From: Cranoglanis bouderius | Lineage: Eukaryota > Chordata > Actinopteri > Siluriformes > Cranoglanididae | Length of the DNA stretch: 64,000 nt | Reading direction: 5' to 3' | Assembly: GCA_023630585.1 (NCBI GenBank) | Contig: CM042544.1 | Span: 8,408,756 to 8,472,755 of the forward strand | Shown here: positions 23,533 through 34,480 of the stretch, piece after piece | How the letters are laid out: each line of letters starts with the position of its first letter | Position numbering within the stretch: position 1 is the stretch's first letter | The notes under the pieces: generated by a model | What the model saw: the letters and a program-made list of their open reading frames with translations, nothing else | The model's database searches: none | Told to the model about the DNA's origin: nothing | Position numbers and translations under genes: made by a program

Positions 23533-23751
23533 CTGGTGCCGTGACTCTTTGGATCGCCCTGATCAGCTCGACGCAGATAGGCCGTGGTTGCTGCTCCACA
23601 GCTGTGTTTGACCCTCGTTTGGATTTTCGATGTTATGGACAATGACAGTAAACACGTACACAATACATGACCACAGCTGGATGACTGTCGATCACCTAAC
23701 ATAGTTTGAATACGGGCTTTTGAGCACACTTACGCTGATATCATTTTTTTT

Positions 23752-23809
<58 letters not shown>

Positions 23810-23810
23810 G

Positions 23811-23877
<67 letters not shown>

Positions 23878-24272
23878 TCCAGTATGTTGTCCCAGACTCG
23901 TTGGTGGATGTAATTCTGAGGAGTGTTCATGATGACGGTGGCCATGAAGATCAATTCAGGAGTGTGAGTTTGGCGAAGCAGCGTTTCATCTGGCTAAACA
24001 TGGAGCATAGAGTACGTGATTATGTGCGCCATTGTCAACGCTGCATCATAAGTAAAAGTCCTGACCCTTCCGGCAGTGCTCCTTTGGAGAACATCAAGTC
24101 TACAAGACCACTAGAGCTGGTCTGTATTGATTTTTGGTCAGCAGAAGATGCTAAGAATAAGTCCATTGATGTCTTAGTTGTGACCGACCATTTTACAAGG
24201 CTAGCTCATGCTTTTGTGTGCCGAGACCAATCCGCCAAGCAAGTTGCCAGGGTCCTGTGGGACAGCTATAAA
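23533..24272 (+). pseudogene. Ty3-like integrase fragment (zinc-binding H2C2 and catalytic core start)
   Basis: After a (TG)n and (TA)n microsatellite at 23,757-23,874, the plus strand encodes an integrase segment. Its landmarks are VHDDGGHEDQFRSV (the His pair region), RHCQRCIISK (the CC pair), then LELVCIDFWSA with the first catalytic Asp and VVTDHFTRLAHAF with the second. It breaks off at VLWDSY at 24,272, where ipo4 intron 11 sequence resumes. There is no gag, protease or reverse transcriptase between the primer site and the integrase, so a large internal deletion joined these parts. No 3' LTR is seen. Confidence 0.75.
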
Positions 24273-26323
24273 AAGTCAATCTCCCTCATCCCCCTTTGCA
24301 CCATTCACACTTGAGCTGATCTGATTAATCAGTACTTGATTGATCAATCACAATCAAGAGTGTTAGTAAATGTTAGTGATGGGCTAATATCATAGCCTGT
24401 ATATTAATGTTTTTACTTACCAGTTGGTTGAAAAGTTTTTCAGGTGGCATATGAAGAGCCATTGTGTCAATCACCTGCAAATTTGAGATAAACAGCTCAG
24501 CTCCTAGCTTTTATTAATGTTAAAAAGCTTCTCTTCCTCGGTCCTTGGTGGGTCAAGTGAATGAAAGTCCTATAAAAATTCCCAAAACACAGATTTCAAA
24601 TTCTTAGGACTGTGCTGTTTACTTTTTTGCTTGGTGGTCTATTTTTTTCCTTCTCCTTCACTCTTTTCTTGGGAGGTGGATGTTGGGACTGGGTAGGAGT
24701 GGTTGAGTGTCAATTTATGCACGATAAAAAATGTTTTTTCCTATTGCCCTATAACCAAAATCTTCCAAAAAAAAAAAAAAAGTTGAAAGGTGTAAGGGTT
24801 ACCTGAGCTGCAAAGTCTTTGGGACTTTCACTATCACCATCACCTTCAGCATTCTCCTCATCCTCAGGGTCCTCCTCTCCAGGTGGAGGTGTTGCACTCA
24901 AAATATTAAATGCCACGTTCAGGATTGGTGCCAAAAGCTTCTGCTTTATCACAGCCTTGAAGAAGAGGAAAGAGTTCTTCTTATACACCATTTTCATAGA
25001 GTACAATTTTAAGTTTCCTAATTACGTTAGTCTCTATAAATAATAACTGTAAGGGTACCTTGCTCTTGAGTCTAATGAGGAGGGCAATACAAGACAGGGT
25101 CTTGACACGCAGAGAATTGCTGAGTGAAACGTCTGCGCTCACCTTAAAGAAAAAATATATTCATATACAGTCAAATCGATCTTTAGTACTGATGATTCAT
25201 TCATTTATTCATCTTTGCTCTATGCTGTTCATGGTCACCAGTGGATCTGGAACACTGGACACAAGGGAGGAAATCACCCTGGATGGGACCACTTTCCATT
25301 GCAAAGCAGCAGGCATTCACACACTAATTCACACCTAAGGGCAATGTATAATGTATTGGGGGTGTGGTGGGGGTTACAAAATAGAAAACCTCTAGGGAGC
25401 CCATACAATCATGGAGAGAACATGTGAAGCTCCACACAAACAGTACCCTGAGTTCACCAGCTGTGCCACTGTACTGCTCTACTTTACTACTGATACATAA
25501 AGTAAAGTCTATAAAGGGATATTATTTCAGCAACAGGAATTAAAAGACAAACAAATGCCTGCAAATGGAGATTCTTAAAACCCACCTCCAAACAGAAGCG
25601 AACAATTTCAGTAATGTGTGGGACCACAATAGAGACCTCACTCTCCATCAACTCATCAAACACCTCCATTGCCTCACTGGCCTGATCTTGCCAAACCCAA
25701 CAAATAAAGCAAAAGACACAAACGGGCAAACAGTTCAGCAGCATTAAACAGGTTTTACGAATGCTGAATAGGCTGAATAATAAGGAACCTGATGAGTGTT
25801 CAGATGAGTGCTCAGATGAGTAGTTAGCACATGCTTTAAGTGAGTAAGTAGGGTGATGAATGCATACAGTAAGATCCTCTAACCTGGTCAGCCTGAATGA
25901 GGTGTTTAAGAGCAACTGACAGTTTCGGGATTAAGGAGCGCATCGGGTTCTGAAAAGCAGAGAACAAAAGAACATGTCTGCGCATGACAAAATGAACAGC
26001 ATTAGACTTAGGATAACTGACCACCAAGAGAATTAATTTCATATGCATGGTTTCGCTAAACAGATTTGCTCAACCCAGTTTAAAAAAATAAAAAATAAAT
26101 TAAAAAATGCATTTGCTTTATGGCTAAATTAGGCATAACAAACCATCTCCTCTGTGCCAGTGTAAGCTGTGATGGCAGTGAGGGTGAGGATGCAATAGTA
26201 CAAGGCAGTGGTGTTGGTTACATCCTGGAGCACAATGCCAAAGAGTTGTAGCAGCTGCTTGTAGTGGGGCTTGAAAGGTTCAGGGTTGGATTCCACAACT
26301 TTGCTCAGTAACAACAGGCTCAC

Positions 26324-27905
26324 CTGGGAGAAAAAGAGAACGACTGTTGAACGATTGAGAACAAAAGAAAAAACAGGGGGGTGCCATTCATCATAAAACC
26401 ACCTTCTTTGATAATTTGAGAGAATTCATTAGCCCAAAGGAAAATGATTACCAAATCATTGTGAAATAAGATGACTAAATTATATGCTTTTGTCAATGAA
26501 ACATATTACGTAGTCCTAATAATTACTGCTTTAGTGTTGAATAAAATTTAAAAAGTCTCAACAGAAGCTGTATATACACTATAAAATAAACTATTATGTG
26601 ATATATATTCATTCGCTCATCTTTAGTGACCACATTATCCAGAGCCTATCCTGGGAACACAAAAATTTACACAAGAAATCTAGTATTCATGAAAATGTGT
26701 GTAAATTCGTGCATAAGAACAAGTAATGTAAATACAGTTTGCACAAATTACTGTGCAAACTGTAACTGTGCAAACGCATCCCTGATTTTAAGAGAGCTTA
26801 CTAGTAAACTCTTGTGTGCAATGGGACTGTGATCCAGCAAGATTGGGGGGAAAAAAAGAAAAAAAAAAAACTTTGCACAAGCAATTTAAAAAATTTTTTT
26901 AAAAAGAGCTAGAGGTTCTGTTATATTATTGGAGGTATTTAGCGGTCAGGGTTTAAGTCTACTTTTCCCCTTAGAAAGAAGGGTCACTGCAAATCAATGC
27001 AAAGTTATTCTGACTCATCATCGATGAAACATTTCTATCCTGATGCGAGTGGGATAATCAGGATGATACCGTCCCCATTAACAGGGTGGTACGAAGGCTC
27101 ACTGAATGACTTGATGTGTATGAAAATGATGTTTACCCTACACTGTTTCACATCTTCCTCTGTAACATACACCGATGATTCTCCATGATAACTTTCAGCC
27201 GTTTTCATGTGATCAACATGAGCAAACTTTCCTCAAAAAACAAAATATAATTTCAATGTCAGATAAAGAAAAGAATTAATCCAGGCCTGCTTTGTTTTGT
27301 TCACCTGTGCTCAGTTAAGTGAGTTCACATTTTGCTTCTTAAACTGGTGTTGAAAGTGTGGGTTTTTTTTTTTTTTTTTTTATAAAAGTCTATTAAAAAT
27401 CTTACACACTAAAAAAAAATGTTGGGGTAAAAATAACCCAATCTGGGTTGTATTGCAACCCACAGCTGGGTCAAATATGGACAAACCAAACTGTGGGTTA
27501 TTTTGACCTAGCATGATGGGTAGTACAAACTCTAGACTCTAAACTCTAGGGGTTGACTGTCTAACCATCTTTTAGGTTAGTGATAATTTTTTGCTGGGCT
27601 GCAACAATCCAATGTGTAGGTAATGTGTTTCAAGCTGTGTATGAAGTGTTTGAAAGGACCATATCAATATTTTCTGTACATTTATTTATAACTTATTGCA
27701 TTACTGCAGATAGTCATAGTTTCATATTTTACTACCTTACCTTATTGTAACAGACAAAAAAAAAATTAGAAAGTGTATTTCATAGAGAAAGCGTACACAG
27801 CTATGTGAATATCAGATTCCCCCTCCAAGACACAATGTGACCAGGTAAAATCAGTGGCAAAACTATTTAACTAAAATGTGTCAGCAAGAATCAGTGTTTC
27901 TTTTT
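26324..27905. other. Left-arm non-coding DNA spanning the deleted ipo4 5' region
   Basis: This is intron 5 sequence up to about 27,217, including a repeat at 26,940-27,217 also present at 42,192-42,480. It then jumps at about 27,217-27,240 to sequence equivalent to right-arm 40,075. The 2.1 kb right-arm segment with the ipo4 promoter and exons 1-5 is absent. Poly-T is at 27,361-27,380. Confidence 0.75.
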
Positions 27906-28060
27906 TTGTCATTAAAAATGTTGTCCTGTCTCAGCACTTGAGGAGGACACGTTCCATCAAAACAATTGCTTTTTGATAACAAGATCCACTGCATAAGCTG
28001 TCTTTATTATAGTACACATAAAGCCTCCTCAGTTCTGAGGCTGATTTTAAGGGCGTGGTT
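27905..28060. repeat. Inner-edge repeat of the arm, re-copied at 28,433 and 30,506
   Basis: The sequence from CATTAAAAATGTTGTCCTG through CTCCTCAGTTCTGAGG lies at the inner end of both arms (right arm 39,185-39,345). It occurs a third time, split by the insertion at 28,526-30,505. Confidence 0.8.
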
Positions 28061-28073
28061 TATATGTTTTGAT

Positions 28074-28432
28074 CCTCCCACCCCCTTTCTGATTGGTCAG
28101 AACATTAACCTTCCGGCTACACCTGATCCACCCACCCACACCCACCTACACACACCTGGCTTTATAAATCCTCATGTAGCTGATGTGAGAGATTACTGGG
28201 TAAAGTTGTGTGGCTGGATTGAGGGGGACTTGTTCTGCAAGAGTAGTTGGTTCCTGGATACTGTGTTGACTAATACTGTAGCTGTTTCGTCTGTATAGCT
28301 GTTTAACTATGTTTTCATCTTACAGAGATGGCGGATTGGAAGGTGCCGGTGAGCTACAACTACAGCACGTCATACCATGGTTACGCATATGGGTTAATGC
28401 ACCCGCAAACACCTGAGCAGACCCACACTTTA
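28074..28432 (+). pseudogene. nanog: Promoter and first exon of a nanog-like gene, cut off after about 34 codons
   Basis: A plausible promoter has an inverted CCAAT (CTGATTGGTCAG at about 28,090) and a TATA box (TTTATAAATC, about 28,160). A start codon at 28,328 follows a CTTACAG acceptor-like sequence. The encoded start MADWKVPVSYNYSTSYHGYA resembles the amino terminus of fish Nanog as I recall it. The open frame then runs into a copy of the arm-edge repeat at about 28,433 and stops. No homeodomain is present in the window. Nanog is the homeodomain factor needed for pluripotency and, in fish, zygotic genome activation. The identity rests on this short peptide, so a different gene is possible. 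Confidence 0.5.
28158..28168 (+). promoter_or_regulatory. TATA box of the nanog-like first exon
   Basis: GGCTTTATAAATCC sits about 160 bp upstream of the putative start codon, with an inverted CCAAT motif about 70 bp further upstream. This is the only promoter-like arrangement at the arm boundary. Confidence 0.4.
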
Positions 28433-28525
28433 TCATTAAAAATGTTGTCCTGTCTCAGCACTTGAGGAGGACACATTCCATCAAAACAATTGCTTTTTGA
28501 TAACAAGATCCACTGCATAATCTGT
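28433..28525 (+). repeat. Second copy of arm-edge repeat, first half
   Basis: CATTAAAAATGTTGTCCTGT through CTGCATAATCTGT repeats 27,910-28,000 almost exactly. It ends with the CTGT that flanks the following insertion. Confidence 0.85.
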
Positions 28526-30505
28526 TGTAGCGAATACAAAAGGGGCATTATTATGCATTATTCTTTTCCACCAGAATAATGTAATGGATCAACTTTAAAC
28601 ATGAAACGAGACAGAAGCGCACGCTTGGATTCCACGCACCTTTTTAAAGGAGACGAGTTTTAAAGCGTGCCCGCGTTATCTACCAGAATGTGTAGTAACT
28701 CGGATGAATCTGCATCATTTAAAATAATTCTCCACCAGTTACGATTTACGTAACAAATTAAAAGATGTTTAACACGTTTAAATGTATTCTCCAATTTATG
28801 TAAGGAATTAGCTCGATTGGCGTGAAATATATCTATATATCTAATCAACGCGTGTTGTGACCAGTTATAAATATACATCAGCCATTAAAGGGAATTCATG
28901 TATGTGTACATATACATATAGATAATTAACTACAACGGATTATAATTAATTCTGACTATGTATGTGGCCTAGATCAGCTTTATGAACTCTAAAGAGTGAG
29001 TTTATCCTTCTGGCCAGGAAGAATTAACTCACGAAGTTTGTTATTAAAGATAGAGCGGGTAATCGAGATCGCAGCGTTTAATGGACTCATCACGTGACCA
29101 AAAACAGAGAAAATCAAGCGTGGGATAATAGATTTTAATAGCTATATGTGACTATGGATACACAGGACTAACTCTAAGCAAAACATACATATATATATAC
29201 ACATCTATATACAGGGAGAGAAAAGGGATAGAGAGAAAGTAATGAAAGAAAGGGAAGCAGACAAAAACACAACTAATTAGCCTTTTTCAGAACCAGCACG
29301 AACTTAATTCTCCTGTAACACAGGGGTCCAATCTTAAACGCAGATATAGGTCATTAACTATACTTGCATAGCCTCAAGGTTGAGAGTTTGCGCAAGGTCG
29401 TGTAGAGTTCGCTGGTTCGTTGTTGTTTGGAAAGGCGTGAGCCCGGAGGTAGTTGCATCTTGTGTCCGGAGAGAGAGAGATCCTGGCTTCGAACTTCCCG
29501 GGGCACGTGGCCCCGGGGGAGAGAAACCGGAAGAAGTGAAGTTGAGAAGTGAAGTCCAACTCTGAAGTCTAACTCTCTGTTGAAGTGAGCGTGGTGTTGT
29601 TTTAAAAACAACACCAACGCACACGCCTCTTTGGGCTATGGGCCAATCAGGAAGTTGGGTTTGCATGTCCGGATGACTCTCTTTGCCTGGTCTCGGACCC
29701 TAATTTAAATGTCCAGGGAGGGGCTGGTCTATACCGTGTTATAAATGAAATTAAGAGAAAACATGAAATGATGTATCCCATTGCAATATGATATGCATAA
29801 TCAATCCGGGTATCTCGAGACAATTAACTACATACCAAATTCGATGGATTTGTAAAGAATATTACAAATAAAACCTGGTTACAGACATTTAAAATGATAT
29901 GCTAGATTAAACTATCTAAAGTCATTACGGTTAGTTACATAAACACAATATATGTAAACAAAATAACATCACACTATTTAGACATGGAATAATTACATAT
30001 AATTACACATTACATTGAAGAGAGCGGGATATCTCCATTGTGTGTGTAAGGTAAGCGTGGGTGTGTGTGTGTATGTGTGTGTGTGTGTGTACGCGCGTGC
30101 GCGTGTGTGTGTCCAGAAGAGGGGGCTGGTGTTCTTCTAATGACCCACAGGTCATCTCAGGGTGACCTTAGGGAGGACGTTTTCTCCTCTGGCTTTCTGA
30201 CTTTGAAGCTAATCTGTGGTCATAAACAGAGATTAGATTAGAGATTTCCAGGCCCTTGGTCGGAGTTTTGGTGGATCCCTGCTGACAAACTACTCATGAA
30301 GTTTCCCAGACGTTCAGTCATCAAAGGTTTCTTTTATTGCAGGGGTAAGTCCTGTGTGGGTCCCAGAGAGACTTTTTGCATCCCAAAGGTGCATCTGGTC
30401 AAAGGAGGCCTCTCGGGGTTACTCTGGGTCGCCTGAGTGGTGAAACTTTCTATGTTTCGTTTGGGTTAATTTAGAATATCAGTTTGGGCATAGTCATACG
30501 CTACA
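28526..30505. mobile_element. Solo-LTR-like insertion of 1,980 bp with 4 bp target duplication
   Basis: The block starts TGTAGCG and ends CGCTACA and is flanked by CTGT on both sides (28,522-28,525 and 30,506-30,509). The flanks join to restore the arm-edge repeat. Inverted TG...CA ends with a short target duplication fit a solo LTR. At nearly 2 kb it would be long, so a non-autonomous element is an alternative. It contains only short minus-strand frames (around 29,354-29,666), a TG-rich tract (30,050-30,110), and no retroviral protein that I can recognise. Confidence 0.6.
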
Positions 30506-30560
30506 CTGTCTTTATGATAGTACACATAGGCCTCCTCAGTTCTGAGGACATGTATATAAA
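30506..30560 (+). repeat. Second copy of arm-edge repeat, second half
   Basis: CTGTCTTTATGATAGTACAC through CTCAGTTCTGAGG continues the repeat interrupted at 28,525. It then diverges from the arm copy. Confidence 0.8.
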
Positions 30561-30597
30561 AACATGCACCTAATGTGTAAGAAATGTTTTTCACAAC

Positions 30598-31335
30598 TCA
30601 CCCCGAGGTTTTTTTTTTTTTTTTTTTTTTTAAGTAAGCTATCTCCTTTAACAAATCAGTCACTAGTTTTTGGTCCTCGGCTATTCCACGGGTCCGTCGT
30701 TCATGCAAAGTGTGCTTCGCTAAAATGTGTTTAAAATGTATTCCATGCTGTTTTTGTGTGTCGGTCAAATCCAGAGCATAACAACCCTGTTTCTTTTCAA
30801 AGGCCTCCAAACGCTGATTAACGTCAATAACTTGTTCCTCAAGGGTATTTAAACGATCCTCAATGGGCTTGAGACAGTCCCATATCGCGTCGATTAAACA
30901 CTGTTAACAATTTGTGATTCCCGCCTGTACGCCTCCTGGTTTGAAGGTAGATCCTGTGTGTAGACACCAGTGGATTGCTTTTCTCGTTCTTCGACCAGAT
31001 GTACCGGACTAAAAGTGCACGCGTCCCACGCTTCTAACAGATTGTCACACCAGCTGAAATCTTCGTTAACCACATTCAGCTCTGTAGGAAAAAGACAATA
31101 GGGATAGTGTATGAATTAGGAAAAATATTTTAACAAACATGTGCATAGATCACATACCGTCTGATGAGACGCTCGAATGTCTAGCCCGTTTCCGTTCTTG
31201 CTCTGTCGACGGGTGTTCGGTATTAACTTCACAGCCATCAGCCGGCGCGTGTATCTGTGCTAGAGTAATACCTTCACATATCTCTCTTCTAGGATTTTTA
31301 ACACACACCCCGTTAGACTCCGTTGTTTGATTATC
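30598..31335 (-). CDS. Unidentified spliced-looking minus-strand gene with coiled-coil part
   Basis: On the minus strand, a segment at about 31,156-31,330 encodes a hydrophilic stretch ending HSSVSSD with a GTATGT donor. Across a short intron, an acceptor TTTTTCCTACAG leads into ELNVVNEDFSWCDNLLEAWD, and the frame runs to a stop near 30,903 (QIVNSV, then TAA). A further frame below (30,890-30,598) encodes a heptad-like coiled coil, including RLNTLEEQVIDVNQRLEAFE, and ends in a poly-A derived Lys run. I do not recognise a family. The codon style and the shared terminal repeat at 32,846-32,943 hint at a link with the virus-like element at 1-2,400. That is inference. Confidence 0.35.
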
Positions 31336-32960
31336 GTTTCACGTCTTCTGGGGAAAACATCTGACATCTTGTCTTCTGGGGAAAACAAACAATATGACAT
31401 GAGTATGTTTTAAACATTTTCATCATTTCATACATGTAATGATTACTGCAATACAAAATACATACGGAGTATGGGGTTGTTCACGTTCTTTCGCGGAGAC
31501 CTGTGCTCTGAGATTAGCCTATCGCACCCCTTCGATTCTATGGATAGACAAATAAGAAACGCGTTAATTCTACATACCAACAATACAACATAAACATGGT
31601 GTGTAAATGCGTGTATAATCAGTTTTATACATACCACTCGCACTATTCCAGGTACAATATTCGTCAATAACGCATGTCTCGTCCACTGCGCCTGATCGTT
31701 AGAGAACCTGCTTAAGCATTTTTTGGTATCAGAACTTCGATGCATAAATAAAAATCTTAATAACAACAATAATAAATACAAGATAATAAATATACTTACT
31801 GTTAAGATAGACGGCCATCATTTATTATTGTACCCGTCGCCGCTGGCTTGCTCATTGAGGATAAATTCATAAATTTATTATTGTCCTGAATTTATGTACT
31901 TCTGTAAAGCTGCTTTTGGACAATGTCCATTGTTAAAAGCGCTATACAAATAAACTGAACTTGAACTTGAGCTTGAACTTGAACATCTTTTCACGAAACA
32001 CTTTTTGCAAACCAGATTATCAAAAACTTTTTCAGAAAAAAGCAACTTTTGCGAACTAAGAATCGCTACACAGACGAGCGGCTCTATGCATAGACCCTAT
32101 CGACGCGGCTGGCCGCTTGTATTTAACCACCACATCTCACAGGGAGCCCATACGTAGCAGGTTGTAAATCTCATCTCATTATCATATAATGCGTCGTGAC
32201 ACACACACACACACACAAACAAAAAGGATACAGGATAGGGACATGTATTATTTAATCAAAAAAATTTTTTTCAGAACGACCACACATAGGTGGCCAGATT
32301 TTTTTTAATGTTTAATCTTTTTGTATGTTCTGTGTTCTCATATATTGATCATGTTGTTATCTGTATTATTGAATGTGATGTATGTATAACAAAGTAATAT
32401 TGGCTAAAACGAGTTAAGAATGAATGCAGTATATTCCATATTAAAACGTAGACCGTGACAGGATATTCAGATTCGTTTTAAAATGTTTGGGATTTCAGTT
32501 TCAGTAAAAGTGAACAAGTGTTTTTCTCGACGTAATCATCAACATGTTTCAGCACTTTCACAATCCAACAGTCTGTTCATTTCATGAAACACTCTTACAA
32601 TCAAATTAACAAAAACTTTGATCCTTTTTTTTTTTTTTATAAAAAAAACCATAGGTTTCTCAGCCCGCAATACACGTAGCAGGTTGTAGAACTCATCTCA
32701 GTATCATATAATGCGTAGTGAAAAACACACAAACACACACACACACACACGCATGCACGCACGCATGCACACACACACACACACACACACACGCATGCGC
32801 ATACATACACGTAGACAGAAGACAGCTGGGGTCGTAAATTACAGGTTGGGGTGAACTGTCAATCAGGTTGACATGAGGCGTCATAAATCATATGACAGGG
32901 GCGTCATAAATCATATTTTTTGACATAAAGTGTAGGATATAACCACTCCTACCGATTTGC
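31336..32960. other. Non-coding spacer with internal duplication and simple repeats
   Basis: No gene is recognised. A LINE 3' tail is at 31,882-31,978. A segment around 31,980-32,230 (ending AGGTTGTAAATCTCATCTCA then CATATAATGCG) recurs loosely at 32,540-32,735, suggesting an old tandem or terminal duplication. CA-rich microsatellites lie at 32,199-32,216 and 32,729-32,810. The shared repeat at 32,846-32,943 closes the region. Confidence 0.5.
32846..32943. repeat. Repeat shared with 2,470-2,572
   Basis: GTGAACTGTCAATCAGG through GACATAAAGTGTAGGATATA matches the left-edge copy in the same orientation. It ends where unrelated DNA-transposon-like debris begins. Confidence 0.6.
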
Positions 32961-34475
32961 CACCTGTGACAGGATGGCTAAGATTCTCAATTAATCTTGC
33001 TTCATGCCAATGTATTGGGGTCTCTTTCAGTGTTAGGGTCCTCTATACAAGGAGGGTGGATGTGCTCCAAATGGCCTGCTCATGGTGAGAGCACATAGGA
33101 ACCAATCACGCAATACTGACAACATCCTAATGCCCCTGGTCATTGGAGACGACAGGGACTGCGCCAGCTACATCCGCCACCATCCATAACCCAGATTGCC
33201 TGAGAGCCACCCCATGTCATGGCACAGGTATCCCACTGCTAGGACTGAGGCTTTGACTAGCTTCCCCACAGTGGGATCAACATCTGCAGATTGAAGCAAT
33301 TTAATGGCAGCTGTCACCAGGTGATACTGCAGGAATGGCGTTCTGGCAGTAACTTGGAGAAAGTAAAAAGTGGACATCGACAACACGTGGGGTTCCAGTC
33401 CCATCAACCAAAAGCAGGAATCTGAAGTCTACACTGGGGACAAGCACAAGCTCTCCGAAATTGAAAAATGTTGCCAGATGAAGGTCAATTTCTGTAAATG
33501 GCAAGGTCTGAATTTGGCATTAATACCGTGAATCTATACACCAAACCTGCTTTGGGTCAACAGTTCAGGGTGGTGGTGGTGTAGTAATGGTGTGGGAAAT
33601 GTTTTCTCGGCACACAGAATACTAAATAACTGAGAAATAACTTGCTGATAATATCTAAAACTTAACAACTTTGAAGGTGGCATAAGCTCCACCCAGTTCA
33701 CAATCATGTCATTTATGCCTGAAAATGTGTTTTGTGATTGTCAATTATATACTGTATAATACTGCAAAATATTGTATATTTTTAAAAAGTCAAAAATCTG
33801 TTTCTAGAGGACCTGCATTCATGACATTTTCATGTCCGTGCCTATACCCAACTAGAAGAAACTACAGGTTTTTTCACAAGATGCTGCCTACTGTGGGACT
33901 TATGTTCACGTTTCTATCGAATTATTGAAGTATTTCCTTGATGAGAACACCTCCATGGTGAAATGTTTTAAATCTACATAAAAACGCTAGAATTTAAAAT
34001 TTTGCTAAAACAAATTTAATGTTTTGATGTAAATTGAAAACATTTATGCAAACATGCATATGTAAAATTAGATGAAGAATCATTTCATGTTAATTTTTTT
34101 TTTTTATTCAGATACAAAGACTATACAAAGACAGAAGCTATTGGGTTTTTTTTTTTAAAAAAGAAAAGAAAACACTGGCTTGCTAATTAATGACATGGAT
34201 GAATTACCTCAGGAATGAAAAGATTAAGGAATACATTTAATAAAATTTAAAAAAAAAAATTCATAAGACTGACTATATCTGCATCATAACTATTAAACCT
34301 GTATCCATCCTAGATGGCTTTCAAACTGCAATCTCAAAGGTTTAGGCTACACAATTCAGTGTAGAAAAAGTGCAAGGAGCACATGCTTTCTTTGGTCATT
34401 GTTGTCCAGCTAGTCTTCAAGGCAGACAACCACACACAAAGCACAAGTTGGAGCCATAGTGAACAGTTTCTGAAA
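32961..34475. other. DNA-transposon debris and non-coding spacer
   Basis: No gene is recognised. The part at 33,000-33,620 reads like pieces of fish DNA transposons (for example CAGTCCCATCAACCAAAAGC at about 33,395). The remainder is AT-rich with A/T runs at 34,098-34,110 and 34,148-34,170. Confidence 0.4.
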
Positions 34476-34480
34476 ATAAT

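Larger units (their letters stand above)
12103..26323 (-). pseudogene. ipo4: Left-arm importin-4 pseudogene (exons 6-11, 15-23, 28-30 only)
   Basis: Minus-strand exons matching the right copy in order and length: 6 (26,144-26,323), 7 (25,884-25,949), 8 (from 25,586), 9 (25,059-25,142), 10 (24,803-24,955), 11 (24,421-24,474), 15 (21,688-21,801), part of 16 (about 21,413-21,489), 17 (21,231-21,354), 18 (20,175-20,286), 19 (19,651-19,766), 20 (19,482-19,559), 21 (13,923-13,980), 22 (13,608-13,713), 23 (13,184-13,377), 28 (12,525-12,629), 29 (12,356-12,425), 30 (12,103-12,233). Missing are exons 1-5, 12-14, the end of 16 with its donor, and 24-27. Exon 19 has an in-frame TGA after GATGCCGTA. The exon 8 acceptor AG is changed to AA, so the next AG would shift the frame by one. 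A Tx1 LINE lies between exons 20 and 21. It cannot make a working importin. Confidence 0.95.
5508..28073. repeat. Left arm of giant inverted repeat
   Basis: This arm is the reverse complement of 39,173-64,000 over nearly its whole length. Anchors seen by eye include 5,508 with 64,000, the BEL/Pao RT segment 6,658-6,800 with 62,700-62,803, the unknown gene's exon A 10,538-10,797 with 57,443-57,702, ipo4 exon 28 12,525-12,629 with 55,266-55,370, ipo4 exon 6 26,144-26,323 with 44,066-44,245, and the inner edge GGATCAAAAC at 28,073 with 39,173. Matching exons have the same length and differ by scattered substitutions. The outer boundary is unknown because the right arm is cut by the window end. 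Confidence 0.95.

Noticed and set aside
23720..23954. Frames made of Cys-Val, Tyr-Ile or Thr-His dipeptide runs.
   Set aside because: Translations of the TG and TA microsatellites.
29354..29666. Overlapping open frames on both strands in the solo-LTR-like block.
   Set aside because: No domain or splice context. They are likely chance frames in a GC-richer patch.
33168..33407. A minus-strand frame with FLQYHLVTAAIKLLQSADVD looked like a piece of a vitellogenin-type lipid-transfer protein.
   Set aside because: Short, no splice sites or further exons, and embedded in DNA-transposon debris. The resemblance is too weak to annotate.
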